The translations under genes were made by a program, and so were the position numbers. Of a stretch of 64,000 bases of DNA, positions 62,939-64,000 are shown one piece after another; positions within the stretch are counted from its first letter, which is position 1; every line of letters starts with the position of its first letter. The notes under the pieces were generated by a model, which was given only the letters and a program-made list of their open reading frames with translations, ran no database searches and was not told the origin of the DNA. Source of the stretch: Ophiocordyceps camponoti-saundersi (nom. inval.) (lineage: Eukaryota; Ascomycota; Sordariomycetes; Hypocreales; Ophiocordycipitaceae); assembly GCA_003339415.1 (NCBI GenBank), contig PDHQ01000033.1:1-64000 (forward strand). The letters run 5' to 3'.

Positions 62939-64000
62939 CTATTTCCACTTGACAACGGCCGTGCCCCCCTTCCTGAACTCGGGCATCTCGCCCAGCGGCA
63001 TAGTCTTATCTTCGTGCTCCTTATTGGGAAAGGTCGTGACCAGGACCCACGGTCGGGTGCGTGTCTCTGGTGACGCGCCCTGGATGAAACCGTATACGTC
63101 GCCGATTGTTTGCGTCGTGTTGAATCGCGCCGGCAGTCGCGTCCCGTCCGGCAGCTGGATCCGAAGCATGAGCGTGGGCTGCGAGCTGTCGACGGCCGGT
63201 TCTTGGGTGACAGCGGGAGAAGCGGACGTTGTCGTTGTCGCCCGCGTCGTGGATCCGCCGGCTGTCGTGGTAGGAGCGCCGGAGCTGATCGGCGGCACGG
63301 GACTACCAAGTCGGTGGCCAGCGCCGCCAAAGGGTCGGTATTGTTTCGGGGGCGCCGTGTAGGGCGTGTCGTGCTGATGCAATTTCACGTCCACGAGCTG
63401 GTCGGGCTGTACATTCATGAGGTGCAGCGGCGCGCGGCCAGAACGTATCATCTGCAGATCGTTCCTGTTAGCTGGGTCATCGAAGCGGCGCAGTTCTCCG
63501 TCGTCGATGCTGAAACCGTCTTGCCAGACGTGCAGGACGCGCTCCAGAGGCTGAGAGTTGGTGGGCCGAATGGGACCAAGCGGATCCGGTACAGCCCTGC
63601 TCTGGACGCCTTCGCCGCCAAGAGTCATACCGGTGCCGCGGAAGCGGGAGGAGCGCGAGGGGCCAGCCTCGGAGGAAGGTGAGTCGGGCTGCGACGCATT
63701 TCTATCACATCGTCATAGAGTCAGCTCAAACATGTCGGATGAAAGGGGAGCACAACGCACGCTCGAGCCTTGGCCAGAATATCGTTGATGATCTGGCGCG
63801 ATCCACCCTCTTGCTTTGGATCCTGGACGGCGAGACCAGACTTTTCCCCACCGGCAAAGAGGTTCCCACGACCGTCCTCGGTGTCGCCATCGAGGTCGTC
63901 GTCGTCGACATCGTCATCGTCATCGTCTGCGCCGCCGCCGCCGCCGCCGCCGCCACCTTGTTGCGAGCCAGAGGCGAGGGAGGCCAGAGTGGCAACGCCC
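62939..64000 (-). CDS. SHP1: Cdc48/p97 cofactor Shp1 (p47), SEP and UBX domains; 5' end outside window
   Basis: Adaptor of the AAA ATPase Cdc48 in membrane fusion, ERAD and phosphatase regulation. It is cut by the right edge of the window; the frame enters at 64000 as GVATLASLASGSQQ. The visible exon ends at 63761, and an intron (63760-63702, 59 nt, GTGCGT...ATAG) leads in phase 2 to exon 63701-62939. Visible parts are a Gly and Asp-rich linker, GRGNLFAGGEKSGLAVQDPK and RQIINDILAKARANA, the Cdc48-binding and linker stretch. Next is the SEP domain (ERVLHVWQDGFSIDDGELR ... LMNVQPDQLVDVKLHQHDTP), then a Pro/Thr spacer, and the UBX domain (LMLRIQLPDGTRLPARFNTT to FRKGGTAVVKWK). The UBA domain expected at the N-terminus would lie outside the window. 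Confidence 0.95.

Noticed and set aside
1..64000. Repeat-induced point mutation tracts or transposable elements
   Set aside because: No long A/T-rich decayed open frames, reverse transcriptase or transposase sequence seen on either strand.
1..64000. CRISPR array, rRNA genes or plasmid-type origin
   Set aside because: No regularly spaced repeats with unique spacers and no recognisable rRNA sequence; the window is eukaryotic.

Overview
The window comes from the nuclear genome of a filamentous ascomycete. The evidence is short GT-AG introns of about 50-150 nt, many intron-poor genes with GC-rich coding sequence, microsatellite-filled spacers, and families typical of Pezizomycotina (HapX, Zn2Cys6 regulators with a fungal C-terminal domain, ACR3, a Reb1-type Myb protein). 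A Sordariomycete is my best guess, but I cannot prove the class from this sequence alone.

Layout. Positions 1-11100: terminal exon of a disordered protein behind a poly-C tract, a Zn2Cys6 regulator (two introns, one of them GC-AG), a 2.7 kb empty spacer, a large uncharacterised three-exon gene, and a poly-G region containing a 10-base N gap. Positions 12028-26759: a mitochondrial P-loop ATPase, a Reb1-like Myb protein, a CYP7/CYP8-like P450, the mitochondrial ABC exporter Atm1, a small secreted cysteine-rich protein, a glycosyltransferase with a DXD motif and an ABM-like protein. Positions 26877-35389: four-exon ribosomal protein eL38, a 74-residue microprotein whose first coding exon is 10 nt, tRNA-Cys(GCA), a disordered protein, the HAS1 helicase, a nitronate monooxygenase and an F-box protein. 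Positions 35975-49509: an 1823-residue RasGAP-like/Sel1-like protein, the iron regulator HapX, COG2, mitochondrial uL1 and cytosolic glutamyl-tRNA synthetase. Positions 49814-64000: the arsenite exporter ACR3 overlapping tail-to-tail with a bZIP gene, TAF11, a secreted protein with Kex2 sites and Lys/Glu-rich repeats, a low-affinity iron permease, the Rag GTPase Gtr1 and, cut by the right edge, the Cdc48 cofactor Shp1/p47.

How they fit together. Most genes are housekeeping: ribosome and translation (eL38, uL1m, GluRS, HAS1, tRNA), transcription (TAF11, Reb1-like), Golgi tethering (COG2), TORC1 signalling (Gtr1) and Cdc48 function (Shp1). Three genes are tied to iron or Fe-S chemistry (HapX, the Fet4-like permease, Atm1), but they are scattered and not a cluster. 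The pair with the best case for a local functional module is ACR3 plus the bZIP gene. Lineage-specific items are the two secreted proteins, the Gly-rich insert in the large protein and the unassigned P450. I see no transposon, CRISPR array, rRNA gene or complete biosynthetic cluster.

Coding coordinates of multi-exon genes are given as the full span; exon boundaries are in the evidence text and were derived by hand from splice consensus, reading phase and family sequence. UTRs were not determined.
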